Below, in pieces: positions 8,814 to 16,472 of a stretch of DNA of 64,000 nt; the stretch's first letter is position 1, and each line of letters begins with the position of its first letter. The notes beneath the pieces were generated by a model, which was not told the origin of the DNA, did no database searches, and worked only from the letters and a program-made list of their open reading frames with translations. The stretch lies in NCBI GenBank assembly GCA_963662705.2, contig OY759767.1:2170001-2234000 (forward strand), read 5' to 3'. The position numbers and the translations under genes are program-made. The stretch is from JAPPHA01 sp963662705. Lineage in GTDB: Bacteria; Pseudomonadota; Alphaproteobacteria; Rhodobacterales; Rhodobacteraceae.

Positions 8814-10295
8814 ATGGCGAAACCAACCCACCCCAGATTCGAGGCGATTTCCGCCGAGCAGCTTTCGACATTTGAAGGAGCGGTCGCCGTAACGGTCGGC
8901 TCGGACGGGACGTTGGGCCGCGTCGTTCGACGACTCGACAGAATGTCTCACGGGGTCATTTCCAGGTTTGTTGAAACCGACCTTTTTACAGACCTCAAGC
9001 CGGGAACGGGCCACCTCATCGTTCCTCCCCCGCGCATCAAGGCTCATGCACTCGTCATTTGCAAGCTGGACCGCAGGTCATCGCCGACGGACGCACGCAA
9101 GGCAGGCGCGGCCGCTGCCGGTTCCGCGGCTGAAAGATCGCTGCTCATCGTGTCGAACCAGTATGCCACGGCGGCCGAAATGGCGTTTGGCGCGGTGCTT
9201 CGGAGATACAGGTTCAACCGTCACAAGTCTGCGGGCCAGAAAAAGGAAGTCGGTGAGTTGAGAGTGATGTCTCCCTCGCCCGAGAAGGCCGCAGCGATGT
9301 ACGATGACAAGGGCGCCGCGGCCGCGGGAGTCTACCTGACCCGCGACCTGGTCAACGAACCCGCGAACGTCATCGGCACCCAGGCGTTCAAGAATCAGCT
9401 GCTCGAAATGAAGCCACTCGGGCTCGGTGTTTCCGTTCTTGGCGAAACCGAGATGCGGGAGCTCGGCATGAATGCGCTCCTCGGGGTCGGCCAGGGTTCG
9501 GACAGCCCGTCATTCCTTGTGGCAATGGAGTGGAATGGTGGAGGCGACGAAAAGCCGCTCGCCGTCGTCGGGAAAGGGGTCGTGTTCGACACGGGCGGGA
9601 TCTCGATCAAGCCGGCCGCGAACATGGAAGAAATGACCATGGACATGGGAGGGGCGGCGGTTGTTGCCGGCCTGATGCATGTGCTGGCGTCCCGCAATGC
9701 GCGTGCAAATGTCGTCGGCGTGGTCGGCCTGGTCGAGAACATGCCGGATGGTCGCGCACAGCGTCCCGGGGACATCGTCCGGTCCATGAAGGGCGATACG
9801 ATCGAGGTGATCAATACGGATGCCGAAGGCCGCCTCGTTTTGGCGGATGCGCTCTGGTATACTCAGGAGAAATACGCGCCCGAGGCCATCATCGACCTTG
9901 CGACCCTGACCGGAGCCATCATCATCGGGCTTGGACACGAAGCTGCCGGAGTTTTTTCCAACGACGACCAATTCTGCGAAGACTTCCTCAAGTCCGCGCG
10001 GCTGGAACAGGAAGGAGCCTGGAGGATGCCTGTCGGGGGAAATTACAAGAAACTGATCAAGTCGGGCAAGGCCGACATCAAGAACGTCGGGGGGCGGCCC
10101 GCCGGTTCGGTGACTGCGGCCCAGTTCCTGCTGAACTTCATACGCGAGGAAACCCCGTGGATTCATCTCGACATCGCCGGAGTGACAAGCCTCAAGTCCC
10201 GGTCCGACTTTGCCCCCTGCGGGGCAACCGGCTGGGGCGTGTTGGCCCTGGACCGGCTTGTTCGGGACCGGTTTGAATCCGGAGATGATGCCTGA
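8814..10295 (+). CDS. pepA: Leucyl aminopeptidase PepA (peptidase M17)
   Basis: This is a cytosolic two-metal aminopeptidase that removes N-terminal residues from peptides. The C-terminal catalytic domain carries VVGKGVVFDTGGISIK with the metal/active-site lysine region, MDMGGAAVV, and the M17 signature NTDAEGRLVLADAL. DLATLTGAIIIGLG follows. The N-terminal macro-like domain is divergent, as usual. At 493 residues it has normal family length. The ATG at 8814 is preceded by GAGGAG. A second ATG at 8787 would add nine residues but has no clear ribosome site. The stop overlaps holC. Confidence 0.95.
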   Translation: MAKPTHPRFEAISAEQLSTFEGAVAVTVGSDGTLGRVVRRLDRMSHGVISRFVETDLFTDLKPGTGHLIVPPPRIKAHALVICKLDRRSSPTDARKAGAAAAGSAAERSLLIVSNQYATAAEMAFGAVLRRYRFNRHKSAGQKKEVGELRVMSPSPEKAAAMYDDKGAAAAGVYLTRDLVNEPANVIGTQAFKNQLLEMKPLGLGVSVLGETEMRELGMNALLGVGQGSDSPSFLVAMEWNGGGDEKPLAVVGKGVVFDTGGISIKPAANMEEMTMDMGGAAVVAGLMHVLASRNARANVVGVVGLVENMPDGRAQRPGDIVRSMKGDTIEVINTDAEGRLVLADALWYTQEKYAPEAIIDLATLTGAIIIGLGHEAAGVFSNDDQFCEDFLKSARLEQEGAWRMPVGGNYKKLIKSGKADIKNVGGRPAGSVTAAQFLLNFIREETPWIHLDIAGVTSLKSRSDFAPCGATGWGVLALDRLVRDRFESGDDA

Positions 10296-10749
10296 TTGCA
10301 TCTTTTACAGGGTCGTGCGCAGACCGACGGAACGCGTCCTTGTTCAGCTTGTTCAGAGGGCCTTCGGCGAGAGTTCGCGAGTCCTGGTTCGTGCGTGGGA
10401 TGCGCAGCAGGTTCAGCGACTCGATGAATTCCTGTGGTTGTGTGACGATGAAGCATTCATTCCCCATGGAGTGGCGGGCGACGGCAACGAAGGCAGTCAG
10501 CCGGTACTTCTGGCAACCGGCCCCGAAAACTTGAACGGCGCTCATTTCCTTGCCAGTCTCGGTCGGTGCCTTCTCGAACCGCCCGAAATCAGGGATTTCT
10601 CGAAAATCTGCGTGATTTTTGACGGAAGGGACGATGCCCAACTGGAAGCCGCGAGGAAAAACTGGAAGCGTTTCGTGGACGAGGGCTGGTCCGCCAACTA
10701 CTGGACGGACGAATCCGGACAGTGGCGACTTGAGCACAAGTCGGAATGA
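10288..10749 (+). CDS. holC: DNA polymerase III chi subunit HolC
   Basis: HolC links the clamp loader to SSB at the replication fork. The protein (about 153 residues) contains IFYRVVRRPTERVLVQLVQ at the N-terminus. The central LDEFLWLCDDEAFIPHG is the characteristic HolC segment, followed by GPENLNGAHFLASLG and RKNWKRFVDEG. Tandem ATGs at 10285 and 10288 overlap the pepA stop, preceded by GGAG. The second was taken, but either is possible. The pepA-holC pair is a conserved arrangement in alphaproteobacteria. Confidence 0.93.
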   Translation: MPDCIFYRVVRRPTERVLVQLVQRAFGESSRVLVRAWDAQQVQRLDEFLWLCDDEAFIPHGVAGDGNEGSQPVLLATGPENLNGAHFLASLGRCLLEPPEIRDFSKICVIFDGRDDAQLEAARKNWKRFVDEGWSANYWTDESGQWRLEHKSE

Positions 10750-10909
10750 AACGCTGTCGACTTGATCTGAACTCACGATTGCCAAAACGAAAACGCGATT
10801 GCGTATGTGCGCTTCAAGGACCGCCTCAGGATGACGGCAAGCGATCAAAATTTTCGTGACTTTTCGTGGCATATGCCTAGACTGTTGTCGATTGGACTAG
10901 GAGGAATCC

Positions 10910-11560
10910 ATGCTCAGCCTGCTCGAAGAACTCATGCTCCTGATACTCGACGACGAGAACGGTTCGTTCGCTCCCGTTCCGGAGTATGCGCTGGATTATG
11001 CCATTGCAGGCTCTGTACTGATTGAACTGGCGCTGGAAAACCGGATCGACACCGATCTCGAGTCGCTGTTCATTGTGAATGAGGCACCGATCGGGAATCC
11101 GCTTCTTGATCCTACGCTGGCGCGAATTGTCCAACATCCGGATACGAACGGAATCAAGTACTGGGTGAGAAAGATCAGCGCGGATTCTGTCGACCTCAAG
11201 GAATTGGCGTTGAAAAAACTCGTGGAACGGGGAGTCCTGAAGGAGGTCGACAGGAGGTTTTTCTGGCTTCTCCAGGAACGCCGCTATCCCATTATCGACA
11301 ACAAGTACGAACGCGAGGTCAAGTTGCGCATCATGTCGGTGCTGTTTGATGACGGCATTCCGGATGTCAGGGACATTGCGATCATTTCACTGGCCTACGC
11401 CTGCGGTGTTTTCGGCAATCTCCTGTCTGCGCGGGAACTGAAGAACGCGCTTCCGCGCATTCGGCAGATACGAAAGATGGACCTGATCGGGCGCGGGGTT
11501 ACCGGGGCTGTCAGGGACATAGAAGCCACGATTACGTTGTCGATGCGTGGAATGATGTGA
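10910..11560 (+). CDS. GPP34 (GOLPH3/Vps74-like) family protein
   Basis: The 216-residue protein matches the GPP34 family by eye. LLEELMLLILDDENG lies at the start, a helical AIAGSVLIELALENRI segment at about 28-45, and FIVNEAPIGNPLLD at about 53-66. ELALKKLVERGVLKEVDRR is the basic helix region, and a C-terminal helical repeat follows. Eukaryotic GOLPH3/Vps74 binds phosphatidylinositol-4-phosphate at the Golgi. Bacterial homologues are known, but their role is not established. No signal peptide or membrane helix is visible, so it is probably cytosolic or peripheral. A strong ribosome site AGGAGG lies just before the ATG. It opens the signalling block, 163 bp ahead of the STAS gene. Confidence 0.82.
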   Translation: MLSLLEELMLLILDDENGSFAPVPEYALDYAIAGSVLIELALENRIDTDLESLFIVNEAPIGNPLLDPTLARIVQHPDTNGIKYWVRKISADSVDLKELALKKLVERGVLKEVDRRFFWLLQERRYPIIDNKYEREVKLRIMSVLFDDGIPDVRDIAIISLAYACGVFGNLLSARELKNALPRIRQIRKMDLIGRGVTGAVRDIEATITLSMRGMM

Positions 11561-11723
11561 TTCCGAAAGGAGGGAATGTGTTTCTGCACAAAGTCCTTGA
11601 AGCGTTTTACGACGTTGAAAACAGGAGACAATGGACTGGTTGCCATTGCAGGGCGCTTTCGATATTTTACTGAATCGGAGTCCTTGCATCTGCACGAAAG
11701 TCAACGATTGATTAGGGGAAACG

Positions 11724-12059
11724 ATGGAAATCTCAACCGGGATTGAAAACGGTGCGCTCGTTGCGAGTGTGACAGGGCGCATTGATGGTACGAACGCCAA
11801 GCAGTTTGAGGACGACCTGATGGCGAAGATTTCCGAGCATTCGAGCAAGGTCGTACTGGACCTCGAAGGTCTTGCGTACATCAGCAGTGCCGGTCTGAGG
11901 GCGATCCTGCTGATCGCCAAGAATCTGAACCAGGCGGATTCAGAGCTGCTGATCTGTTCACTGTCCCCGTCCGTGGACGAGATATTCAGGGTGAGCGGAT
12001 TTGATCGCATAATTTCGACCTTCAGTTCCAGGAACAAGGCGTTGGAATCCCTGAGCTGA
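11724..12059 (+). CDS. STAS-domain anti-sigma factor antagonist-like protein
   Basis: This is a single-domain STAS protein (111 residues) of the SpoIIAA/RsbV type. It has the first strands SVTGRIDGTNAKQFEDDL, then VVLDLEGLAYISSAGLRAI. In this family the serine aligned with Ser55 here (second Ser of ISSAGLR) is phosphorylated by a partner kinase and dephosphorylated by a PP2C-like phosphatase. Both activities are predicted on the protein encoded at 16473-19163, which makes this the likely substrate. That pairing is inference from neighbourhood. No sigma or anti-sigma factor of the classical kind is encoded nearby. Confidence 0.9.
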   Translation: MEISTGIENGALVASVTGRIDGTNAKQFEDDLMAKISEHSSKVVLDLEGLAYISSAGLRAILLIAKNLNQADSELLICSLSPSVDEIFRVSGFDRIISTFSSRNKALESLS

Positions 12060-12381
12060 CCCGGTTGTTGTCAGCAAATGCCAGGGACACAGGATTCAAC
12101 GCCGGAAACCCAGGTTTCAGGACTTGGCTGGTCTTGCGTTACTGACGGCAGGCACATTTCGGTTTCCCGTCGGCGGACCCGATCCACTCCCCCGGTCGGA
12201 TTCGAGGACTGTTTGGGGATGAATGGTGCTCGGGACGAGCCCTCGGTTCCTTCCGTTGTCATCAGTCCCTTTCGGTAAGGGAAAACCGAAAATCCGCAAA
12301 AGCTCACAGGACATTTCAAGCAGAATGATTTCTCAGACAGAGATGGAGCTTTTCCGGGTTAGGGACCAAAGGTGACCCACG
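12060..12381 (+). other. Non-coding gap with competing small hairpins
   Basis: No convincing gene is visible in these 322 bases. At 12267-12291 two mutually exclusive hairpins can form: CCCTT/AAGGG (12267-12271 with 12277-12281) or TTTCGGT/ACCGAAA (12270-12276 with 12285-12291). Neither is followed by a T-run, so a classical terminator is doubtful. The gap separates the STAS gene from the tightly packed genes that start at 12382 and probably holds the promoter for them, though I cannot point to a clear -35/-10 pair. Confidence 0.35.
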
Positions 12382-13185
12382 ATGAACGTCGGATTTGTCT
12401 TCAAGATCGCGTCAACGCTGGCCGCGATCCTGTTTGTCGGTCTTGGCGTTACCGGAATTCTCAGCCTTCACACGTTTGAACGCACCCTCGGAGAATTTCT
12501 CTCGACCCGTTTCGAGTTTGTCGTCAACGATATTCGCCAGGGCATCGAAACCCAGCTCGACCTTGGTCTCGAGTTGTCGAGCATCGAGAACATTCCGGAA
12601 GCGATGGGTGCCTACGTGAGGGGTGACCCCCAGATTTTCACGATTGAGGTTTTTGACGAAACCGGAACGGTAATTCACAGCACTGATACGAGCTTCGAAG
12701 GTGATCTCGTAACCGAAGAATGGATCCAGGCGTGGCAGGAAACCGGCGACGACGGTGTTTGGGCGTTGCTCCAGAGGGACGCCGGCGTTGTCGGTGTCGC
12801 GCTTCGCAACAGCTTCAACCAAAACGTCGGATCGGTCGCGCTTCGGTATTCGCGTCAGTTCCTGGATGACAGCGTCTCAAGCCGGGCATCGAATCTGATG
12901 GCAGTCGGCGCCACCAATGTCATGATCATCATGGCTCTAGCCGTCTTCGGATGCCTCGTGATTCTCCGCAAGCCGCTTCAGGACCTCGGGGATCTCCGGG
13001 TTGCCATTGCCGCGATGACGGAACGGGTAGGCAAGGATGAGGGTGCCGCGGGACAGGAAACGATGCAGGTCGGGTCGTCCGAGTTCAAGTCCTTCGCCGA
13101 CGAGGTCACCCGAGCGCGAGATACACTCGTAAGCGCGAGGGATGAAATTCGTCAAATTGACGAGGAACAGGCGGGCAGGTCGTGA
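12382..13185 (+). CDS. Two-TM membrane sensor-like protein of unknown function
   Basis: The 267-residue protein has an N-terminal membrane helix (about residues 6-28). A periplasmic region of about 140 residues resembles a small Cache-like fold (FTIEVFDETGTVIHSTD, then GVALRNSFNQNVGSVALRY). A second membrane helix lies near 172-196. The cytoplasmic tail looks HAMP-like or coiled (LRVAIAAMTERV, ARDTLVSARDEIRQIDEE), with no output domain. Its last bases overlap the next gene as GTGA, so the two are co-translated. It resembles the sensor half of the following protein and may pair with it. No family name can be assigned with confidence. Confidence 0.75.
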   Translation: MNVGFVFKIASTLAAILFVGLGVTGILSLHTFERTLGEFLSTRFEFVVNDIRQGIETQLDLGLELSSIENIPEAMGAYVRGDPQIFTIEVFDETGTVIHSTDTSFEGDLVTEEWIQAWQETGDDGVWALLQRDAGVVGVALRNSFNQNVGSVALRYSRQFLDDSVSSRASNLMAVGATNVMIIMALAVFGCLVILRKPLQDLGDLRVAIAAMTERVGKDEGAAGQETMQVGSSEFKSFADEVTRARDTLVSARDEIRQIDEEQAGRS

Positions 13186-15365
13186 CGATTTCAGTCGACA
13201 GGATCGAGCAGGAACCTGGCACCGAATCCGATTCTGGCGGACAAGCCGAATCCGACGGAATCATCGGGCGCCCCGGAGCCGTCCTCTACCGAATTGTTGC
13301 GCTTTCGGCCATTCTCCTGCTCGTCAGCCAGATCGCGTTTGCATGGTTTTCGCTGAAGGGATTCGAGCAGGTCCTGAAACCTCAACTTGAACGCAAGGGC
13401 GAAGTCGTCGGGCGGGCTGTCAGCGACCTGATCACGTTCGGGGTCAGCGGACTCGAAATTCCTCCTGATCGCCTGGTTGGCGTTGATGCGTATTTCAACA
13501 GCGTCATGAGCACAAACGCGGAAATCGAGTTCATGGCGCTATTGGACCGCCACGGAGACACATTGGTCCTGACACAAAACGACGAGGTCGCCGATTCTGG
13601 CCGAGACCTGCGTTCGTCCCTGGGCGATCTGTCTCCGGAGGGCCAGATGGGAGACCGGATTACCTCTGCATTTCCAATAGAGGTTGATGGAGATGTCGTT
13701 ACGACACTTCTTGTCGGGATCAGTACCGAATATGTGAGTAGCCGACTTTCGGACATCTATTTTGATGTCGTGACCGTTATCATCGTGTCCTGGCTTGTGA
13801 CTATCGAATTCATGAAGTTTTTCATGAGCACGAAGATCACTTCGCCACTGAGCAGCATATCGATCGCCTTGGCCCGTGGACGAAAAGGGGTTTTCGCCGA
13901 CCACCTTGTCGTGCGCGCACGTGACGAGGTCGGCCGGGTCATGGCGAGCCTGAACGATCTCCTGCACGCGATGCAGCAGCGATATGAAGACTTCAGGTTT
14001 GAGCTTCGCGAAATCCGCAATGCGCAGTTGGACCGCAGCGTTGCCGAGAAAGTCCAGGGGATCAAGGTCAAGGTCGACGGGACGTACAGGTTTCTCGGCG
14101 GACAGGAAATCAGGCACAAGAGCAGTACCCAAATTCGAGTCCCCATGTTCCTGCTCATGTTTTCCGAAGAACTGTCCAGGCCGTTTCTTCCATTGTTCGT
14201 CAGCAGGCTTGCGCCACAGGACTCGTCGGTGTCCACGGAATTCCTGGTCGGATTTCCCATTACGGTGTTCATGCTCGTCGCAGCCGTCTTTACGCCGATC
14301 GGAGGAATGCTCTCTGACCGATTTGGTGCCCGCCGCGTTTTCCTCATGGGTGCTGTTCCAGCCGTGGTCGGATATTTCGGCTCATTCCTCACCGTGGGCT
14401 ACCTGGATTTCATTTTCTGGCGCGGCCTGTCGGGAATCGGTTATGGGCTGATCTTCATCGCGGCGCAGGCATGGGTGGCCGAGAATGCCAAAGGCCAGAA
14501 CAAGGCCACCGAGATGTCCATATTTGTCGGTGCCGTCTTCGTCGGCATGATATGCGGCCCTCCGTTCGGAGGGATTATCGCGGGCCGGCTGGGTTACGAA
14601 ACGACCTTTCTGTTTTCGGCCGGCCTGGCGCTCGTTTCGGGACTCATCGTGTATTTTACCCTTGATGATGTCCGCAGGCATTCGAAGAATTCCGGCTTCA
14701 TTCGCCCCGCGGAGTTTGCCGGATGGCGCATGCTCTTCCTTGACATGCGGTTTCTTGCAGTTGCGTTCTTTGCCGCGGTCCCCGGCAAGTTCATTGCCAC
14801 CGGGTTTTTCTTTTACTTGTTGCCCCTCCACCTGAACGAAATCGGAAACAGCCAGTCCGTAATTGGCTGGTTGATGATGCTTTACGGACTCTCGACATTT
14901 GGCACCCTGCCGTTTGTTTCCTGGATCGCTGACAAGACCGGGAATTACAGGATTCTGGTTGCAGCTGGCGTGTTTCTGACAGGGTTCGGATGCGTCGTTG
15001 TCCACCCGGCGTTGGGAATCCCGAACGCGAACGTGGCGGCTGCATTTGCGATCCTGTGCCTTGGTATCGGCCACGCGTTGTCGTTGACGTCACAGTTGGC
15101 CATGGTTCAGGAATCCGCCATCAGGTTCCAGGGGGCGATCGGAGCAGCGTCCGCAATAAGCGCCTACCGCGTGATCGAGAGATTGGGACTGGTTCTCGGC
15201 CCCCTGGTTGCTGCGCCCCTGGCGATCATGTTTGATCTGAACGTGGCAATTGCCGGTATCGGGATGATCACGTTGGCATTCGTTCCCCTGTTCCTGATCG
15301 CGACGTATCTTTCCGGCTCGCCAGCGGGCAGGGGGGCGATGCTCGCTCGGGGTGGCGTCAAGTGA
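13182..15365 (+). CDS. Sensor-HAMP module fused to an MFS transporter
   Basis: This 727-residue protein joins two modules. Residues 1-290 form a sensor: TM helix 38-58, periplasmic domain about 60-190 (IEFMALLDRHGDTLVLTQ), TM helix about 194-214, and a HAMP-like stretch about 215-270 ending ARDEVGRVMASLNDLLHAM. Residues from about 318 are a 12-helix major facilitator carrier with the motif-A segment GMLSDRFGARRV and GPPFGGIIAGRLGYETTF. The start is GTG at 13182, overlapping the previous stop, and the stop overlaps the next gene as GTGA. The frame is continuous, so this is not two genes joined by a misread stop. The substrate is unknown. Confidence 0.88.
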   Translation: MTISVDRIEQEPGTESDSGGQAESDGIIGRPGAVLYRIVALSAILLLVSQIAFAWFSLKGFEQVLKPQLERKGEVVGRAVSDLITFGVSGLEIPPDRLVGVDAYFNSVMSTNAEIEFMALLDRHGDTLVLTQNDEVADSGRDLRSSLGDLSPEGQMGDRITSAFPIEVDGDVVTTLLVGISTEYVSSRLSDIYFDVVTVIIVSWLVTIEFMKFFMSTKITSPLSSISIALARGRKGVFADHLVVRARDEVGRVMASLNDLLHAMQQRYEDFRFELREIRNAQLDRSVAEKVQGIKVKVDGTYRFLGGQEIRHKSSTQIRVPMFLLMFSEELSRPFLPLFVSRLAPQDSSVSTEFLVGFPITVFMLVAAVFTPIGGMLSDRFGARRVFLMGAVPAVVGYFGSFLTVGYLDFIFWRGLSGIGYGLIFIAAQAWVAENAKGQNKATEMSIFVGAVFVGMICGPPFGGIIAGRLGYETTFLFSAGLALVSGLIVYFTLDDVRRHSKNSGFIRPAEFAGWRMLFLDMRFLAVAFFAAVPGKFIATGFFFYLLPLHLNEIGNSQSVIGWLMMLYGLSTFGTLPFVSWIADKTGNYRILVAAGVFLTGFGCVVVHPALGIPNANVAAAFAILCLGIGHALSLTSQLAMVQESAIRFQGAIGAASAISAYRVIERLGLVLGPLVAAPLAIMFDLNVAIAGIGMITLAFVPLFLIATYLSGSPAGRGAMLARGGVK

Positions 15366-16465
15366 AACGGGAACGCATACGTACAACACCGGTCCCTGCA
15401 TCGCCTGCTGCCCGAAAGGCCATGCGCGTGATGCGTCGTGTCGTCGCAACCTGCGCCACCATGTTGGTTCTGCTTTCCTTCGGAATGCAGGTTGCCGAGG
15501 CACAGGGACGTCAAGCGACCCCGGATGATCCTTACAGGATTATCGGAGTCGTCTGGCGAGGGGAAACCGAAGTCGAGGATGGCTTTCGCGCCCAACTGAG
15601 GCAACGTGGAATCCCGTTCGAGTTTGAAGTCAAGAATCTCGATCTCGACCGAAACAACGCGCCTCCGATCATTGAAGAGATCAGGCAAAAACAGCCCGAT
15701 CTCGTCTATACGTGGGGAACCGGCACGACGACGAGCATCGTGGGACGAGTCGAACAGGAAAACCCCGGCGACTTCATCAGGGACATCCCCGGTGTCTTTG
15801 TGCTTGTCGCATATCCGATCGAGGCGAACATCGTCGAGAGATTTGAGCGTCCCGGCCGAATGGTGACCGGGGTGTCGTTTCTGGCACCCGTCGACGTGCA
15901 ACTGGGCGCGATCAAAGCGTATTACGATTTCAAGGCACTGGCCGTCATTTACGACGAGTCTGCCGGGAACTCCCGGATCAACGTCGCGCATCTGAGGGAA
16001 GCGGTTCCGCTGGTGGGGATGAAGTTGTTGGAATATCCGGTCCCGGCCAACGATGAAGGAAGGCCCGACCCGGAAGCATTGCCCGAATTGGTGCGGCGGG
16101 CACGGGAAGACGGCGCTGACCTGCTGTACATGGGTCCGGATTCGTTCCTGACCAGGCACAGCGATGTCTATACGTCGAGTGCGATCGAGGCGGGCCTTCC
16201 GACGTTTGCCTCAACGCAGGCACCTTTGCTGAATTCACGGGCGATGTTCGGCCTGGTTACGGATTATTTTACCCTGGGAAGACTTGCTGCCTTGCAGGCA
16301 GAACGGATCCTTGTCAACGGACTTGATCCTCAAACGCTGCCGGTCGGCGAACTCGCTCGATACAAGCTGTGGATCAACATGGACGTTGTTCACGAAGTGG
16401 GCCTTTATCCGCCTCTTGCATTGATGGCGGTTGCCGATTTCAGGGACTCTCCGGAGACGGACTGA
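15362..16465 (+). CDS. ABC-type periplasmic substrate-binding protein (PF04392-like), orphan
   Basis: This is a periplasmic binding protein of 367 residues (GTG start overlapping the MFS-fusion stop). After an N-terminal signal helix ending near AEAQG come YRIIGVVWRGETEVEDGF, QPDLVYTWGTGTTTSIVGR, GVFVLVAYPIE and GVSFLAPVDVQL, which fit the ABC_sub_bind family (TrpX-like). ATP-binding and permease genes are absent on either side. Instead it sits between a sensor-transporter fusion and a phosphatase with a periplasmic sensor. A ligand-reporting role for one of those membrane proteins is therefore plausible, but this is inference. Confidence 0.86.
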   Translation: MKRERIRTTPVPASPAARKAMRVMRRVVATCATMLVLLSFGMQVAEAQGRQATPDDPYRIIGVVWRGETEVEDGFRAQLRQRGIPFEFEVKNLDLDRNNAPPIIEEIRQKQPDLVYTWGTGTTTSIVGRVEQENPGDFIRDIPGVFVLVAYPIEANIVERFERPGRMVTGVSFLAPVDVQLGAIKAYYDFKALAVIYDESAGNSRINVAHLREAVPLVGMKLLEYPVPANDEGRPDPEALPELVRRAREDGADLLYMGPDSFLTRHSDVYTSSAIEAGLPTFASTQAPLLNSRAMFGLVTDYFTLGRLAALQAERILVNGLDPQTLPVGELARYKLWINMDVVHEVGLYPPLALMAVADFRDSPETD

Positions 16466-16472
16466 TCGATCG

